A stretch of 64,000 bases of DNA from Streptomyces sp. NBC_00433 (GCA_036015235.1 CP107926.1:4669501-4733500), one strand, 5' to 3'; positions 14,650 to 23,470 are shown, numbered from the stretch's first letter. Notes: generated by a model not told the origin, from the letters alone. Made by a program: numbers and translations.

Positions 14650-16032
14650 TCACACCGCGGCGAGCAGCACCGCGGGCTGCTCCACGCAGTCCGCGACCAG
14701 CCGCAGGAAACCGCCCGCCGTCCCGCCGTCGCACACCCGGTGGTCGAAGGTGAAGGACAGCTGCACCACCTGCCGCACCGCCAGCTCGCCGCCGTGCACC
14801 CACGGCTTGGCCGCTATCCGGCCGACGCCGAGCATCGCGGCCTCGGGGTGGTTGATGATCGGCGTGGAGCCGTCGACGCCGAAGACCCCGTAGTTGTTGA
14901 GCGTGAAGGTCCCGCCGGTCAGCTCCGCGGGGGTCAGCGACCCGGTCCGCGCGGCCTCGGTGAGCCTGGCCATCTCGGCGGCGAGCGCCGTGGTGGTCAT
15001 GGTGTGCGCGTCCCGCAGCACCGGCACCACGAGGCCGCGGTCGGTCTGCGCCGCGAAGCCGAGGTGCACGGCGGGCAGCCGTACGATCTCGGAACGCTCG
15101 GTGTCCACCGTGGAGTTGAGGTCCGGGTAGCGCGCCAGCGCCGCCGTCACCACCCGGGCCAGCAGCGCCAGGACGGAGATCCGCCGCTCCCCCGAGGCGT
15201 TCATCGCCGCCCGGGCGGCGAGCAGCTCCGTGGCGTCGGCGTCCACCCAGCAGGTGGCGTCGGGAATCTCGCGGCGGCTGCGGGTCAGCTTCTCTGCGAC
15301 CGCCCGGCGTATCCCGCGCAGCGGCACCCGCTCGGCGCCGTCCGCGACCTCGGGAGGGGCGGGCGACGGGGACGGGGCCGCGATCGCGCGCTCCACGTCG
15401 GAGCGCAGGATCAGGCCCTCGGGGCCGCTGCCCGCCAGCCGTCGCAGGTCCAGGCCGTGCTCCCGGGCGATCCTCCTGACCAGCGGCGAGATGACGGCCA
15501 CCGGGCCGGCCTCGCCGTCCACCGCGACCGAGCTGTCCGCCGCGGCGGAGCCGGAGGGTGCGGCGACCGTCGCCGTCCCGCCTTGCGGGGCTTCCGGCGC
15601 GGCGGCAGTGGGCGACCCGTCGCCTGCCGCGACCGGGCCGCCGGCCGCCGCGGCGACCGCCCGCACCCGCTGCCGCCGCCGCGCGACCGCGGCGCCGGTG
15701 CCGTAACCGACCAGCACATTGCCCGAGCCCTGCCCGTCACCGCCGCCGTCGCCGTCCCCGCCGGACAGGCGGGCGGCATCGGCGGCGGAGCCCACGGCCA
15801 CGGTCACCAGCGGGCGCCCCACCTCCAGGGAGTCGCCCTCCTCGCCGAAGCGGGCGGTCACCACGCCGCCGTAAGGGCAGGGCACCTCGACGACCGCCTT
15901 GGCGGTCTCCATCTCGACCACCGGCTGGTCGACGGCGACGACCTCGCCGACCTGCACCAGCCAGCGGACGATCTCCGCCTCGGTGAGCCCCTCGCCGAGG
16001 TCGGGGAGGGTGAATTCGCGCACGACGGCCAT
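14650..16032 (-). CDS. bkdC: Branched-chain alpha-keto acid dehydrogenase E2 (dihydrolipoyl acyltransferase)
   Basis: The 460-residue enzyme is built in the classic order. An N-terminal lipoyl domain carries the lipoylated Lys in ETAKAVVE (K45). An Ala/Gly/Asp-rich flexible linker is followed by the E1/E3 subunit-binding domain (ISPLVRRIAREHGLDLRRLAGSG, about 180-215) and the catalytic acyltransferase domain with the active-site DHRVCDGG (H431). It passes the branched acyl group from E1 to CoA, giving the isobutyryl-, isovaleryl- and 2-methylbutyryl-CoA primers of branched fatty acids and many polyketides. The ATG overlaps the bkdB stop by one base (TGATG). Confidence 0.93.
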   Translation of the reverse strand: MAVVREFTLPDLGEGLTEAEIVRWLVQVGEVVAVDQPVVEMETAKAVVEVPCPYGGVVTARFGEEGDSLEVGRPLVTVAVGSAADAARLSGGDGDGGGDGQGSGNVLVGYGTGAAVARRRQRVRAVAAAAGGPVAAGDGSPTAAAPEAPQGGTATVAAPSGSAAADSSVAVDGEAGPVAVISPLVRRIAREHGLDLRRLAGSGPEGLILRSDVERAIAAPSPSPAPPEVADGAERVPLRGIRRAVAEKLTRSRREIPDATCWVDADATELLAARAAMNASGERRISVLALLARVVTAALARYPDLNSTVDTERSEIVRLPAVHLGFAAQTDRGLVVPVLRDAHTMTTTALAAEMARLTEAARTGSLTPAELTGGTFTLNNYGVFGVDGSTPIINHPEAAMLGVGRIAAKPWVHGGELAVRQVVQLSFTFDHRVCDGGTAGGFLRLVADCVEQPAVLLAAV

Positions 16033-17063
16033 CAGCGCTCCTCCCACTGCAGTCGGCCGACGGCGTCGAGGATGCGGTCCACGCCCGGCAGATGGTGCCG
16101 TTCGAGCATCGGCGGCGGATAGGGGATGTCGAAGCCGGCGACCCGCAGCACGGGCGCCTCCAGGTGGTGGAAGCAGCGCTCGGTGATACGCGCCGCTATC
16201 TCCGCGCCGGCGCCGCCGAAGCCCGACGACTCGTGGACGACGACCGCCCGGCCGGTGCCGCGGACGGCCGCGGCGACCGTCTCCTCGTCGAAGGGCACCA
16301 GGCTGCGCAGGTCGACCACGCCGAGATCCCAGCCCTCCTCCTCGGCCGCCTCCGCCGCCTCCAGGCACACCGGCAGCGAGGGGCCGTACGTGATCAGCGT
16401 CGCCGTACGCCCCTGCCGGCGCACCACGGCCCGGCCGATCGGCGCCACGGCGGCCGGCTCCTGCGGCGACCAGTCGGCCTTCGACCAGTACAGCCGCTTG
16501 GGTTCGAGGAAGACCACCGGGTCGTCGGAGGCGATGGACGCCCGCAACAGCCCGTAGGCGTCCTCGACGGTCGCCGGGGTGACCACGTGAAGGCCGGGGG
16601 TGTGCAGGTAGTACGCCTCGGAGGAGTCGCTGTGGTGCTCGACGCCGCCGATGCCGCCGCCGTAGGGGATCCGTACGGTGATGGGCAGCGGCAGCGCCCC
16701 GCGGGTGCGGTTCCGCATCCGGGCGACATGGCTGACCAGCTGCTCGAACGCCGGGTAGGCGAAGGCGTCGAACTGCATCTCCACGACCGGCCGCAGCCCG
16801 TACATCGCCATGCCGACGGCGGCGCCGAGGATGCCCGCCTCGGCCAGCGGGGTGTCGGTGCAGCGGTCCTCGCCGAATTCCCTGGTGAGCCCGTCGGTGA
16901 TGCGGAAGACCCCGCCGAGGGCGCCGACGTCCTCGCCCATGACGTGCACCGCCGGGTCGGCGGCGAGGGAGTCGCGCAGCGCCTGGTTGAGCGCCTGCGC
17001 CATGGTGGCGGGTTTGCGGGTGGGGGCGGCGGCGCGGTCCGCCGCGGTGGTGGCGGTGGTCAT
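16032..17063 (-). CDS. bkdB: Branched-chain alpha-keto acid dehydrogenase E1 beta
   Basis: The 343-residue transketolase-like beta subunit has the expected GEDVGALGGVFRIT, DTPLAEAGILGAAVGMAMYGLRPVVEMQFDAF-type core (read here in parts), and the C-terminal half with VVVHESSGFGGAGAEI. It pairs with E1 alpha to form the thiamine-diphosphate heterotetramer. The start overlaps the end of bkdA by 4 bases (ATGA). The first 20 residues are Ala/Thr-rich; a second in-frame Met (residue 21) could also serve. Confidence 0.93.
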   Translation of the reverse strand: MTTATTAADRAAAPTRKPATMAQALNQALRDSLAADPAVHVMGEDVGALGGVFRITDGLTREFGEDRCTDTPLAEAGILGAAVGMAMYGLRPVVEMQFDAFAYPAFEQLVSHVARMRNRTRGALPLPITVRIPYGGGIGGVEHHSDSSEAYYLHTPGLHVVTPATVEDAYGLLRASIASDDPVVFLEPKRLYWSKADWSPQEPAAVAPIGRAVVRRQGRTATLITYGPSLPVCLEAAEAAEEEGWDLGVVDLRSLVPFDEETVAAAVRGTGRAVVVHESSGFGGAGAEIAARITERCFHHLEAPVLRVAGFDIPYPPPMLERHHLPGVDRILDAVGRLQWEER

Positions 17064-18160
17064 GACTGCCGCTCCGCTTCCATCTCCGCCCGCAATTGCG
17101 CGGCCTGCTCGCGCAACTGCGGTGTCGGCTCGGCATAGACGTGCGCGAACAGCTCCATCGGGTCGAGCGGCGGGTCCTCGTGCATCCGCTCGCGCAGGTC
17201 GGCGGCCATCGCCTCGGCCTCGTCCAGCGCGCGCTGCCGGCCGGCGTCGTCCAGCAGCCCGCGGCCTGTCAGCTCCCTTTCCAGCAGCTCCACGGGGTCG
17301 TGCGCCCGCCAGGCCGCGACCTCGGACTCCTCGCGGTAGCGGGTGGCGTCGTCGGCGTTGGTGTGCGCGTCGATCCGGTAGGTGATCGCCTCGACCAGGG
17401 TGGGGCCGCCGCCTTCGCGCGCCCGCTCCAGGGCTTCGGTGAGCACCTGGTGGACGGCCGCCACGTCGTTGCCGTCCACCAGCCGGCCCGGCATGCCGTA
17501 GCCGACCGCCTTGTGGGCGAGGGTGGGGGCGGCGGTCTGCTTGTCGAGGGGCACGGAGATGGCGAAGCCGTTGTTCTGCACCAGGAAGACCACCGGGGCC
17601 CGCCAGACGGCCGCGAAGTTGAGCGCCTCGTGGAAGTCGCCCTCGCTGGTCCCGCCGTCGCCGACCATGGCCAGCGCGGCCACCGGGTCGCCGCTGAGCC
17701 GCGCCGCGTGCGCGAGGCCGACGGCGTGCGGCAGCTGGGTGGCCAGCGGGGTGCTGAGCGGCGCGACGCGGTGCTCGCGTGGGTCGTAGCCGGTGTGCCA
17801 GTCGCCGCGCAGCAGCGTCAGCGCCTCGACGGGGTCGACCCCGCGGGCGACGACGGCGAGGGTGTCGCGGTAGCTGGGGAAGAGCCAGTCGCGGGGCCGC
17901 AGCGCGAGGGCGGCGGCGATCTCGCAGGCCTCCTGGCCGGTGCTGGACGGATAGACGGCGAGGCGGCCCTGCTTGGTCAGGGCGGTGGCCTGCCGGTTGT
18001 AGCGGCGGCCGCGGACGAGCTGCCCGTACAGCCTGCTGAGCAGCGCGGGGTCCAGGTCCGCCGCGGCAGGGGTGCCGAGCAGCCGGTAGGGCTCCGGGTC
18101 GGGCAGCAGCGGCGCGGCGTCGGCGCGAGGCCGCCAGGCAGGGGTGTCCAGCACGGTCAT
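17060..18160 (-). CDS. bkdA: Branched-chain alpha-keto acid dehydrogenase E1 alpha
   Basis: The 366-residue thiamine-diphosphate subunit has its cofactor motif running from GDGGTSEGDFHEALN (167-181) to QNNGFA (195-200). YPSSTGQEA and FPSYRD near residues 70-99 are typical of the family. The start is the ATG behind a perfect GAGGAGGT site 7-8 bases upstream; the frame stays open for 12 more codons. It is the first gene of bkdA-B-C and decarboxylates alpha-keto acids from valine, leucine and isoleucine. It is divergent from an lrp-type gene, and the shared 180-base region holds a TetR-type palindrome and a DnaA box. Confidence 0.93.
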   Translation of the reverse strand: MTVLDTPAWRPRADAAPLLPDPEPYRLLGTPAAADLDPALLSRLYGQLVRGRRYNRQATALTKQGRLAVYPSSTGQEACEIAAALALRPRDWLFPSYRDTLAVVARGVDPVEALTLLRGDWHTGYDPREHRVAPLSTPLATQLPHAVGLAHAARLSGDPVAALAMVGDGGTSEGDFHEALNFAAVWRAPVVFLVQNNGFAISVPLDKQTAAPTLAHKAVGYGMPGRLVDGNDVAAVHQVLTEALERAREGGGPTLVEAITYRIDAHTNADDATRYREESEVAAWRAHDPVELLERELTGRGLLDDAGRQRALDEAEAMAADLRERMHEDPPLDPMELFAHVYAEPTPQLREQAAQLRAEMEAERQS

Positions 18161-18226
18161 CGCGAGCACCTCCTCGTGGTCGGTGGCCGAAGGCAATCGG
18201 TGGCGCGAGCGGGTTCCGCTCTCCCT

Positions 18227-18240
18227 ACCGATTGTTCGGT
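18227..18240. promoter_or_regulatory. TetR-type palindrome in the bkdA/lrp divergent region
   Basis: ACCGATTGTTCGGT has ACCGA and TCGGT arms. Eleven of 14 bases match the palindrome ACCGAACATTCGGT at 21693-21706 in the paaH/paaN divergent region. The TetR gene between them (19439-20026) is the obvious candidate to bind both. Confidence 0.55.
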
Positions 18241-18275
18241 CGCCGGAGGCATTTTGGCTACGGGGTGGTTTCGCC

Positions 18276-18284
18276 TGTGGACAA
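18276..18284 (-). other. DnaA box
   Basis: TGTGGACAA is the exact complement of TTGTCCACA, the preferred DnaA-binding nonamer of streptomycetes. It lies between bkdA and the lrp-type gene. Confidence 0.6.
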
Positions 18285-18342
18285 ACGGTTCTGCACAGCC
18301 TGAGATGGAGCCAGTACGTCCATGGTAGGGAGCTTGCGGGGG

Positions 18343-18825
18343 ATGGCGAGAGAACAGATGGCCGACGAGGAGCCGACGGTCCGACCTCTGGACCCGATAG
18401 ACCGCACGATCCTGCGGCTGCTGCAGGAGGACGGCCGGGCCTCGATACGCTCGGTGGCCGAGCGGGTGCACGTATCCAGGGCGAACGCCTACGCCCGGAT
18501 CAACCGGCTCATCGAGGACGGGGTGATCCGGGGTTTCACCGCCCGGGTCGACCACGAGCGGGCCGGGCACGGCGCCTCCGCCTACATCACGCTCAAGATC
18601 GTCCAGAATTCCTGGCGGACCGTGCGGGAGAAGCTCGTCACCCTTCCGGGTGTCGCCCACATCGCCCTGGTGAGCGGCGATTTCGACGTGCTGCTCCTGG
18701 TGCACACCGTCGACAACCGCAGCCTGCGCGAGCTGGTCCTCAGCCGGCTGCAGTCCATCGAGGAGGTGCTGAGCAGCCGTACGCTGCTGGTCTTCGAGGA
18801 GACCGACCAGGTGGTCGGGGACTGA
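18343..18825 (+). CDS. Lrp/AsnC family transcriptional regulator
   Basis: The 160-residue protein has an N-terminal HTH (LDPIDRTILRLLQEDGRASIRSVAERVHVSRANAYARINRL) and a C-terminal RAM ligand-binding domain (ASAYITLKI; VAHIALVSGDFDVLLLVHT). Lrp-type proteins form octamers that sense amino acids; a position divergent from bkdA-B-C matches the BkdR-type activator or repressor of branched-chain catabolism. Several in-frame Met codons exist; the ATG after GGGAGCTTGCGGGGG was chosen. Upstream alternatives would add 7 residues and downstream ones remove 6. It ends 12 bases before the end of a decayed gene on the other strand. Confidence 0.88.
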   Translation: MAREQMADEEPTVRPLDPIDRTILRLLQEDGRASIRSVAERVHVSRANAYARINRLIEDGVIRGFTARVDHERAGHGASAYITLKIVQNSWRTVREKLVTLPGVAHIALVSGDFDVLLLVHTVDNRSLRELVLSRLQSIEEVLSSRTLLVFEETDQVVGD

Positions 18826-18837
18826 CGCCCGGCGGCG

Positions 18838-19354
18838 TCAGCTGCCGTACTCATCGACCACCGCGTCGACCGGCGGTGCGATCGAGCCGGCCGAGGCCAG
18901 CACGGGCGGTGCCGCCCTTGGACGCGCCGACCAGCAGCACCTTGTGCGCGCCCTTGACCCGGGCGTGGGCGACGGCCGCGGTGCTCTCCGCGACCTCGCT
19001 GCCCGCGGAGTCGACCGCGATCACCCGATAGCCGTCCTCGGCCGGCTCGACGGCGTCCGGCACCCACCGGCAGACGTCGCCGTCGGCCTGGTGCGCGAGG
19101 ACCAGCGCGGTCGTTCCCTTGCCGGTCGCGAAGGCCTCGGCGTCCTGGCCCTCGGAGCTGGTGAAGGTCACATAGCCCGTCTTGGCCTGTTCGGGTGACA
19201 GGCAGCCGAAGTCGTTGGCCCCGGCGGTCGGTGCGTGGCTTCCGGCCTCGCCGCCGCGGCCGGCGAGCGGCAGGACGGACATCGCGAGCACCGAGGCGGC
19301 CGCCGCACGCAGCGGTGCGCGGCCTCGCACAGAGGATCGATCAGCCGTGGGCAT
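18838..19354 (-). pseudogene. Degenerate alpha/beta-hydrolase-like lipoprotein gene
   Basis: The frame opens MPTADRSS with a signal peptide (VLAMSVLPLAGRGGEAGS) in which the Cys expected in a lipobox (LAGC) is Arg. It runs through VIAVDSAGSEVAE and the nucleophile-elbow-like LLVGASKGGTA (GxSxG variant). A one-base frameshift appears at about 18905. In the shifted frame the sequence continues VLASAGSIAPPVDAVVDEYGS and stops at 18838, while the unshifted frame gives an unrelated Arg/Gly-rich tail. Only the first half of a hydrolase remains, with no catalytic Asp/His region. Loss of the lipobox Cys, the frameshift and the truncation together indicate decay. It sits convergent with the lrp-type gene. 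Confidence 0.65.
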
Positions 19355-19438
19355 GGCTGGATCGTGGCGGTGATCACCCTCCGAGCCAATGGTCTGTACC
19401 AATAGGCGGACCTGTCGCCGCACCGCCGCGGATCCGGT

Positions 19439-20026
19439 CTACGTACGCAGCCCGTCGAAGGCCAGCCGCACCACGGCGTCGGCGACCTGCTCGCGGTCGA
19501 GCGCCCCCTTCACGGCGGGGCGATACCACTCGGCTATCGAGTTGATCATCCCGAAGAGCAGCCGGGTGGCCAGCCTGACCTCGACATCCAGCCGCAGGTC
19601 GCCCTCCGCCACGGCCTCCTTGAGCAGCTCGGCGACCCGCTGGTCGAACTCCCGCCTGCGCTCCATCGCCCACCGCTCGGTCGTGGTGTTCCCCCGGACC
19701 CGCAGCAGCAGGGTGACGTAGGGAAGTTCGTCCATGAGGACGACGGCGGTGCGCCGGATGACATATTCGAGCCGCCGCACCGCGGGGCCGCTCCCGGCCT
19801 CCGGCTGGTCGAGGATGCCGAACAGGCCGTCGAGTGCGCGGCCCACCGCCCGGTTGAGCAGCTCCTCCTTGCCGCGCACATGGTGGTAGATCGAGGATTT
19901 CGAGATGCCCGCCGCGCGCGCGAGGTCCTCCATGGACGTGCCGTCGTAGCCGCGCTCGTTGAAGACCTCCACGGCCACGGCGAGCAGCGAGTCCGGCGTA
20001 TAGGTGTCGCGCTTAGGCATGGTCAT
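19439..20026 (-). CDS. TetR family regulator, probably of phenylacetate/acyl-CoA genes (PaaR-like)
   Basis: The 195-residue protein has a TetR HTH near the N-terminus (SMEDLARAAGISKSSIYHHVRGKEELL, read in parts, about 30-57) and a helical ligand domain ending RLATRLLFGMINSIAEWYRP. The SKSSIYHHVRGKEEL form is that of actinobacterial acyl-CoA-responsive TetR proteins controlling phenylacetate or fatty-acid catabolism. Its ATG is overlapped by the stop of the upstream dehydrogenase gene (4 bases), so the two are co-translated. Similar 14-base palindromes in the promoter regions of this operon/paaN and of bkdA/lrp are its likely operators. Confidence 0.88.
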   Translation of the reverse strand: MTMPKRDTYTPDSLLAVAVEVFNERGYDGTSMEDLARAAGISKSSIYHHVRGKEELLNRAVGRALDGLFGILDQPEAGSGPAVRRLEYVIRRTAVVLMDELPYVTLLLRVRGNTTTERWAMERRREFDQRVAELLKEAVAEGDLRLDVEVRLATRLLFGMINSIAEWYRPAVKGALDREQVADAVVRLAFDGLRT

Positions 20027-21570
20027 GAGGAGAACACACCTTCGGCCGCGTCCGCACGCCGCCGCAGCTCCCGGCAGGGGGCGTAGCGCCCGGTGGGGGA
20101 GGCGCGGTGCAGCGCGTCCAGCAGATCACGCACATAGCCGGCGGAAACCCGCTCACACCACTCCAGCGGACCCAGCGGGTAGCTGACGCCCAGCCGCATC
20201 GCGGTGTCGATGTCCCGGGCGGAGGCGACTTGCCGGGCGACCGCGTCGGCCGCCAGATCGGCCAGCATGGCGACCGTCCGCGCCACGATCAGGCCCGGCA
20301 CGTCCCCGATGACGCTGACGTCCTTGCCCAGCGCCTGGAAGAAGCCCACCGCCCGGTCCACCGCCTCCGCCTGCACCCCGTCGCAGGGTGCGACGGCGAC
20401 ACGGGTAGCGGTGCGGTAGTCCAGGGCCAGGTCGAAGCGGATCCCCGGCGCGGGCATGGGACGGCCGTCCGCGAGCCGCAGCGGCACACCGCCGGGCAGC
20501 ACGATCGCTCCCGGCCCGTCCGCCGGCTCCTCGCGCACCTCGATCCCCGACTCCGCGGCCAGCCCGGCGAGCGCCCGCGCGGGGCCGAGGTCGCCGCGCA
20601 GCACGACGTAAGGCGGTGAGACGGCCGGCTCGGCAGTATGCGGCCGGATCTCCGGCTTCCGTACGCCGCCGGCCTGCCGTCCGGCGCGGGCGCCGCCGGT
20701 GTCCTCGCCGTACGCGAACCAGCCGCGCCCGGTCTTGCGGCCGAGCCGCCCGGACTCGACCAGCCGGCGCTGTGCCAGCGACGGGGTGAATTTCGGGTCG
20801 TGGAAGAAGGCCTCCCAGACCGAGCGTGTGACGGCCTCGTTGACGTCCTGGCCGATCAGGTCCATCAGCTCGAAGGGCCCCATGGCGAAGCCGCCGCATT
20901 CGCGCAGCACCGCGTCGATCGTCGCGGGGTCGGCGGCGCGCTCCTCGTAGACCCGCAGCGCCTCGGCGTAGAAGGGGCGGGCGACGCGGTTGACGACGAA
21001 GCCCGGGGTGTCGGTGCAGCGCACCGGCGTCTTGCCCCAGGCGGCCGCCGTGTCGTAGGCGGTGGTGACGGCCGCGGCGTCGGTGGCGGCCCCGGCGACC
21101 ACCTCGACCAGCGGCAGCAGCGGGGCGGGGTTGAAGAAGTGCAGCCCGACCAGGCGGCCCGGCAGCCGCAGCGCGCCCGCGACGGCGGTCACCGGCAGCG
21201 AGGAGGTGTTGGTCGCCAGCAGGCAGCCGTCGCCGACGACGGCCTCCAGCTCGGCGAAGAGCGCCTGCTTGGCGGCCAGGTCCTCGACCACGGCCTCCAC
21301 GACGAGCGACGCTCCCGCCAGGTCCGCGGCGCCCTCGGCGGGGACGAGCCGGGCCAGCGCGTCCTTGAGTTCGGGCGCGCCGAGCCTGCCCTTGGCGACC
21401 AGCCGGTCCAGGCGGCCCGCCACGGCGTCGGCCGCGACCTGCGCCCGGCCGGGGGCGGCGTCGTGCAGCAGCACCCGGTGGCCGGCCAGCAGCGCCACCT
21501 GTGCGATCCCCTGGCCCATGGTCCCGACGCCGACGACGGCCACGGTGCTGGTGCGGTCAAGTGCGGTCAC
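20023..21570 (-). CDS. paaH: 3-hydroxyacyl-CoA dehydrogenase (PaaH/PaaC type), duplicated C-terminal domain
   Basis: The product has about 515 residues. The NAD-binding Rossmann motif VGVGTMGQGIAQ (13-24) opens the N-terminal domain. VGLHFFNPAPLLPLVEVV contains the catalytic His, and FVVNRVARPFYAEAL begins the first C-terminal domain. A second C-terminal dehydrogenase domain follows after a Pro/Gly linker (SVIGDVPGLIVARTVAMLADLA, read in parts). This layout is that of PaaH, which oxidises 3-hydroxyadipyl-CoA, but acyl-CoA specificity cannot be told by eye. The GTG at 21570 has AAGGAG 11 bases upstream and was chosen; a GTG at 21579 is also possible. It is divergent from paaN. Confidence 0.87.
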   Translation of the reverse strand: MTALDRTSTVAVVGVGTMGQGIAQVALLAGHRVLLHDAAPGRAQVAADAVAGRLDRLVAKGRLGAPELKDALARLVPAEGAADLAGASLVVEAVVEDLAAKQALFAELEAVVGDGCLLATNTSSLPVTAVAGALRLPGRLVGLHFFNPAPLLPLVEVVAGAATDAAAVTTAYDTAAAWGKTPVRCTDTPGFVVNRVARPFYAEALRVYEERAADPATIDAVLRECGGFAMGPFELMDLIGQDVNEAVTRSVWEAFFHDPKFTPSLAQRRLVESGRLGRKTGRGWFAYGEDTGGARAGRQAGGVRKPEIRPHTAEPAVSPPYVVLRGDLGPARALAGLAAESGIEVREEPADGPGAIVLPGGVPLRLADGRPMPAPGIRFDLALDYRTATRVAVAPCDGVQAEAVDRAVGFFQALGKDVSVIGDVPGLIVARTVAMLADLAADAVARQVASARDIDTAMRLGVSYPLGPLEWCERVSAGYVRDLLDALHRASPTGRYAPCRELRRRADAAEGVFSS

Positions 21571-21658
21571 GCTGTCCACGACTCCTTGCCGATGCCGAAC
21601 GGTTCCTGCCGGGGCCCGTGGCGCCCGCGCCCTCCGGGCTCTCCCGGCTCCGGCAGAG

Positions 21659-21667
21659 TTATCCACA
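21659..21667 (+). other. DnaA box
   Basis: TTATCCACA, a perfect DnaA-binding nonamer, lies in the paaH/paaN divergent region 26 bases from the TetR-type palindrome. Confidence 0.6.
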
Positions 21668-21692
21668 GGCCGGGTTTCCCGCCCTTGTCCCG

Positions 21693-21706
21693 ACCGAACA
21701 TTCGGT
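21693..21706. promoter_or_regulatory. TetR-type operator in the paaH/paaN divergent promoter
   Basis: ACCGAACATTCGGT has 6-base arms ACCGAA/TTCGGT around CA. Followed by TTAAT, it lies midway between the divergent genes (123 bases from paaH and 53 from paaN). It resembles the ACCGnnCGnnCGGT-like sites of actinobacterial PaaR. Confidence 0.6.
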
Positions 21707-21758
21707 TAATCTAGCGGTGTTCCCACACCCAGCCCAGCTCGACGAGGAGTTGGTCCCA

Positions 21759-23441
21759 TTGTCCGCCGATCTCTCCACCCTGTCCCTGGCCGAGCGCCAT
21801 CGCGACACCCTCGACAAGGCGCTGGAGACCATAAGGACCCGCGCCTACTGGTCGCCCCACCCCGAGCAGCCGAAGGCGTACCCGGACGCCGACGAGGGCA
21901 GGGCCGCCTTCGAGGCGCTGCTCGGGAAGCCCTTCCCCTTCGCCTCCGCGCAGCCGGGGACGGACGAGTGGACCGGCGGCGAGCACTCGCCCTACGGCAT
22001 CGAGCTGGGCGTGACCTATCCGCACCCGGATCCCGACGTGCTGCTGCCCGCCATGCGCGCCGCGATGCCCGCCTGGCGTGACGCGGGGCCCGAGACCCGC
22101 GCGCTGGTGTGCCTGGAGATCCTGTCCCGGATCAACGCGCGGACGCACGAGTTCGCCCACGCGGTGATGCACACCTCGGGCCAGGCCTTCACGATGGCCT
22201 TCCAGGCCGGCGGCCCGCACGCACAGGACCGCGGCCTCGAAGCGGTGGCCTACGCGTATGCCGAGCAGACCCGCACCCCCGAGAGCGCCGAGTGGGTCAA
22301 GCCGCAGGGCAAGCGGGACCCGCTGGAGCTGCGGAAGTCCTTCACCGCGGTGCCGCGCGGCATCGGCCTGGTGATCGGCTGCAACACCTTCCCGACCTGG
22401 AACGGCTATCCGGGCCTGTTCGCCTCGCTGGCCACCGGCAATGCGGTGCTGGTCAAGCCGCACCCGCGGGCCGTGCTGCCGCTCGCCATGACCGTCGCCG
22501 CCGCCCGTGACGTGCTGGCGGAGGCGGGCTTCCCGCCCGACCTGGTGTGCCTGGCCGTCGACCGGCCGGGCGAGGGACTGGCAAGGACGCTGGCCCTGCG
22601 CCCCGAGGTCCGCGTCATCGACTACACCGGGTCGACCGCCTTCGGCGACTGGCTGGAGGCCAACGCGCGCCAGGCGCAGGTCTTCACCGAGAAGGCCGGG
22701 GTCAACACGGTGGTGGTGGACTCCACCGACGACTACCGCGGCATGCTCTCCAACCTGGCCTTCGCCCTGTCGCTGTACAGCGGGCAGATGTGCACCACCC
22801 CGCAGAATCTGCTGATCCCCCGGGACGGCATCGGCACGGAGGCGGGACCGCGGGCGTACGACGAGGTGGTCGCCGACCTCGCCGCCGCGGTGGAGCGGCT
22901 GCTCGGCGACGACGCCCGGGCCAACGCGCTGCTCGGCGCGCTGGTCAATCCGGACGTCAGGGCCCGGCTGGACGCCGCGCCCGGCATGGGCGAGGTCGCG
23001 CTGGCCTCCCGCGCGGTGGTCCACCCCGACTTCCCCGACGCGGTCGTCCGCACCCCGGCCCTGGTCAGGCTGGACACCGCCAAGCCGGACGCGGAGGCGG
23101 CCTTCATGGCCGAGTGCTTCGGCCCGGTCGCCTTCGCCGTCGCCGTGGACTCCACCGACGCGGCGCTGCGGCTGCTGCGCCGCACGATCCGCGACCACGG
23201 CGCCATGACGGTGGGCGGCTACACGACCTCGCCCGAGGTGGAGCGGCAGCTGGAAGAGGTCTGCCAGGAGGAGTGCGCGCAGCTGTCGCTCAACCTGACC
23301 GGCGGGGTCTATGTGAACCAGACCGCGGCCTTCTCCGACTTCCACGGCTCCGGCGGCAATCCCGCGGCCAATGCGGCGCTGTGCGACGCGGCGTTCGTCG
23401 CGAGCCGCTTCCGCACGGTGGAGGTGCGCAGGCCGGCCTGA
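21759..23441 (+). CDS. paaN: PaaN-type aldehyde dehydrogenase (phenylacetate degradation)
   Basis: The 560-residue member of the aldehyde dehydrogenase superfamily has the catalytic Cys in SGQMCTTPQN (C345), the general-base Glu in FTEKAGVN (E311) and a cofactor region IDYTGSTAFGDWLE. The PaaZ hydratase (MaoC) domain is absent, so this is the stand-alone actinobacterial PaaN, thought to oxidise the ring-opened semialdehyde. The start is a TTG (MSADLSTL) with GAGGAG 9 bases upstream; no ATG or GTG with a better site exists, and the longer open frame runs back through the divergent promoter. Together with paaH and the TetR gene it forms a small catabolic unit; no paaABCDE oxygenase genes lie in the window. 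Confidence 0.88.
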   Translation: MSADLSTLSLAERHRDTLDKALETIRTRAYWSPHPEQPKAYPDADEGRAAFEALLGKPFPFASAQPGTDEWTGGEHSPYGIELGVTYPHPDPDVLLPAMRAAMPAWRDAGPETRALVCLEILSRINARTHEFAHAVMHTSGQAFTMAFQAGGPHAQDRGLEAVAYAYAEQTRTPESAEWVKPQGKRDPLELRKSFTAVPRGIGLVIGCNTFPTWNGYPGLFASLATGNAVLVKPHPRAVLPLAMTVAAARDVLAEAGFPPDLVCLAVDRPGEGLARTLALRPEVRVIDYTGSTAFGDWLEANARQAQVFTEKAGVNTVVVDSTDDYRGMLSNLAFALSLYSGQMCTTPQNLLIPRDGIGTEAGPRAYDEVVADLAAAVERLLGDDARANALLGALVNPDVRARLDAAPGMGEVALASRAVVHPDFPDAVVRTPALVRLDTAKPDAEAAFMAECFGPVAFAVAVDSTDAALRLLRRTIRDHGAMTVGGYTTSPEVERQLEEVCQEECAQLSLNLTGGVYVNQTAAFSDFHGSGGNPAANAALCDAAFVASRFRTVEVRRPA

Positions 23442-23470
23442 CCGGCCGCGCCCCCCCGGCGGGCGCGGGG

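Noticed and set aside
14650..17136. 828-residue E1 beta/E2 fusion
   Set aside because: The E1 beta part is in a different frame from the true bkdB product; the TGATG junction separates the genes.
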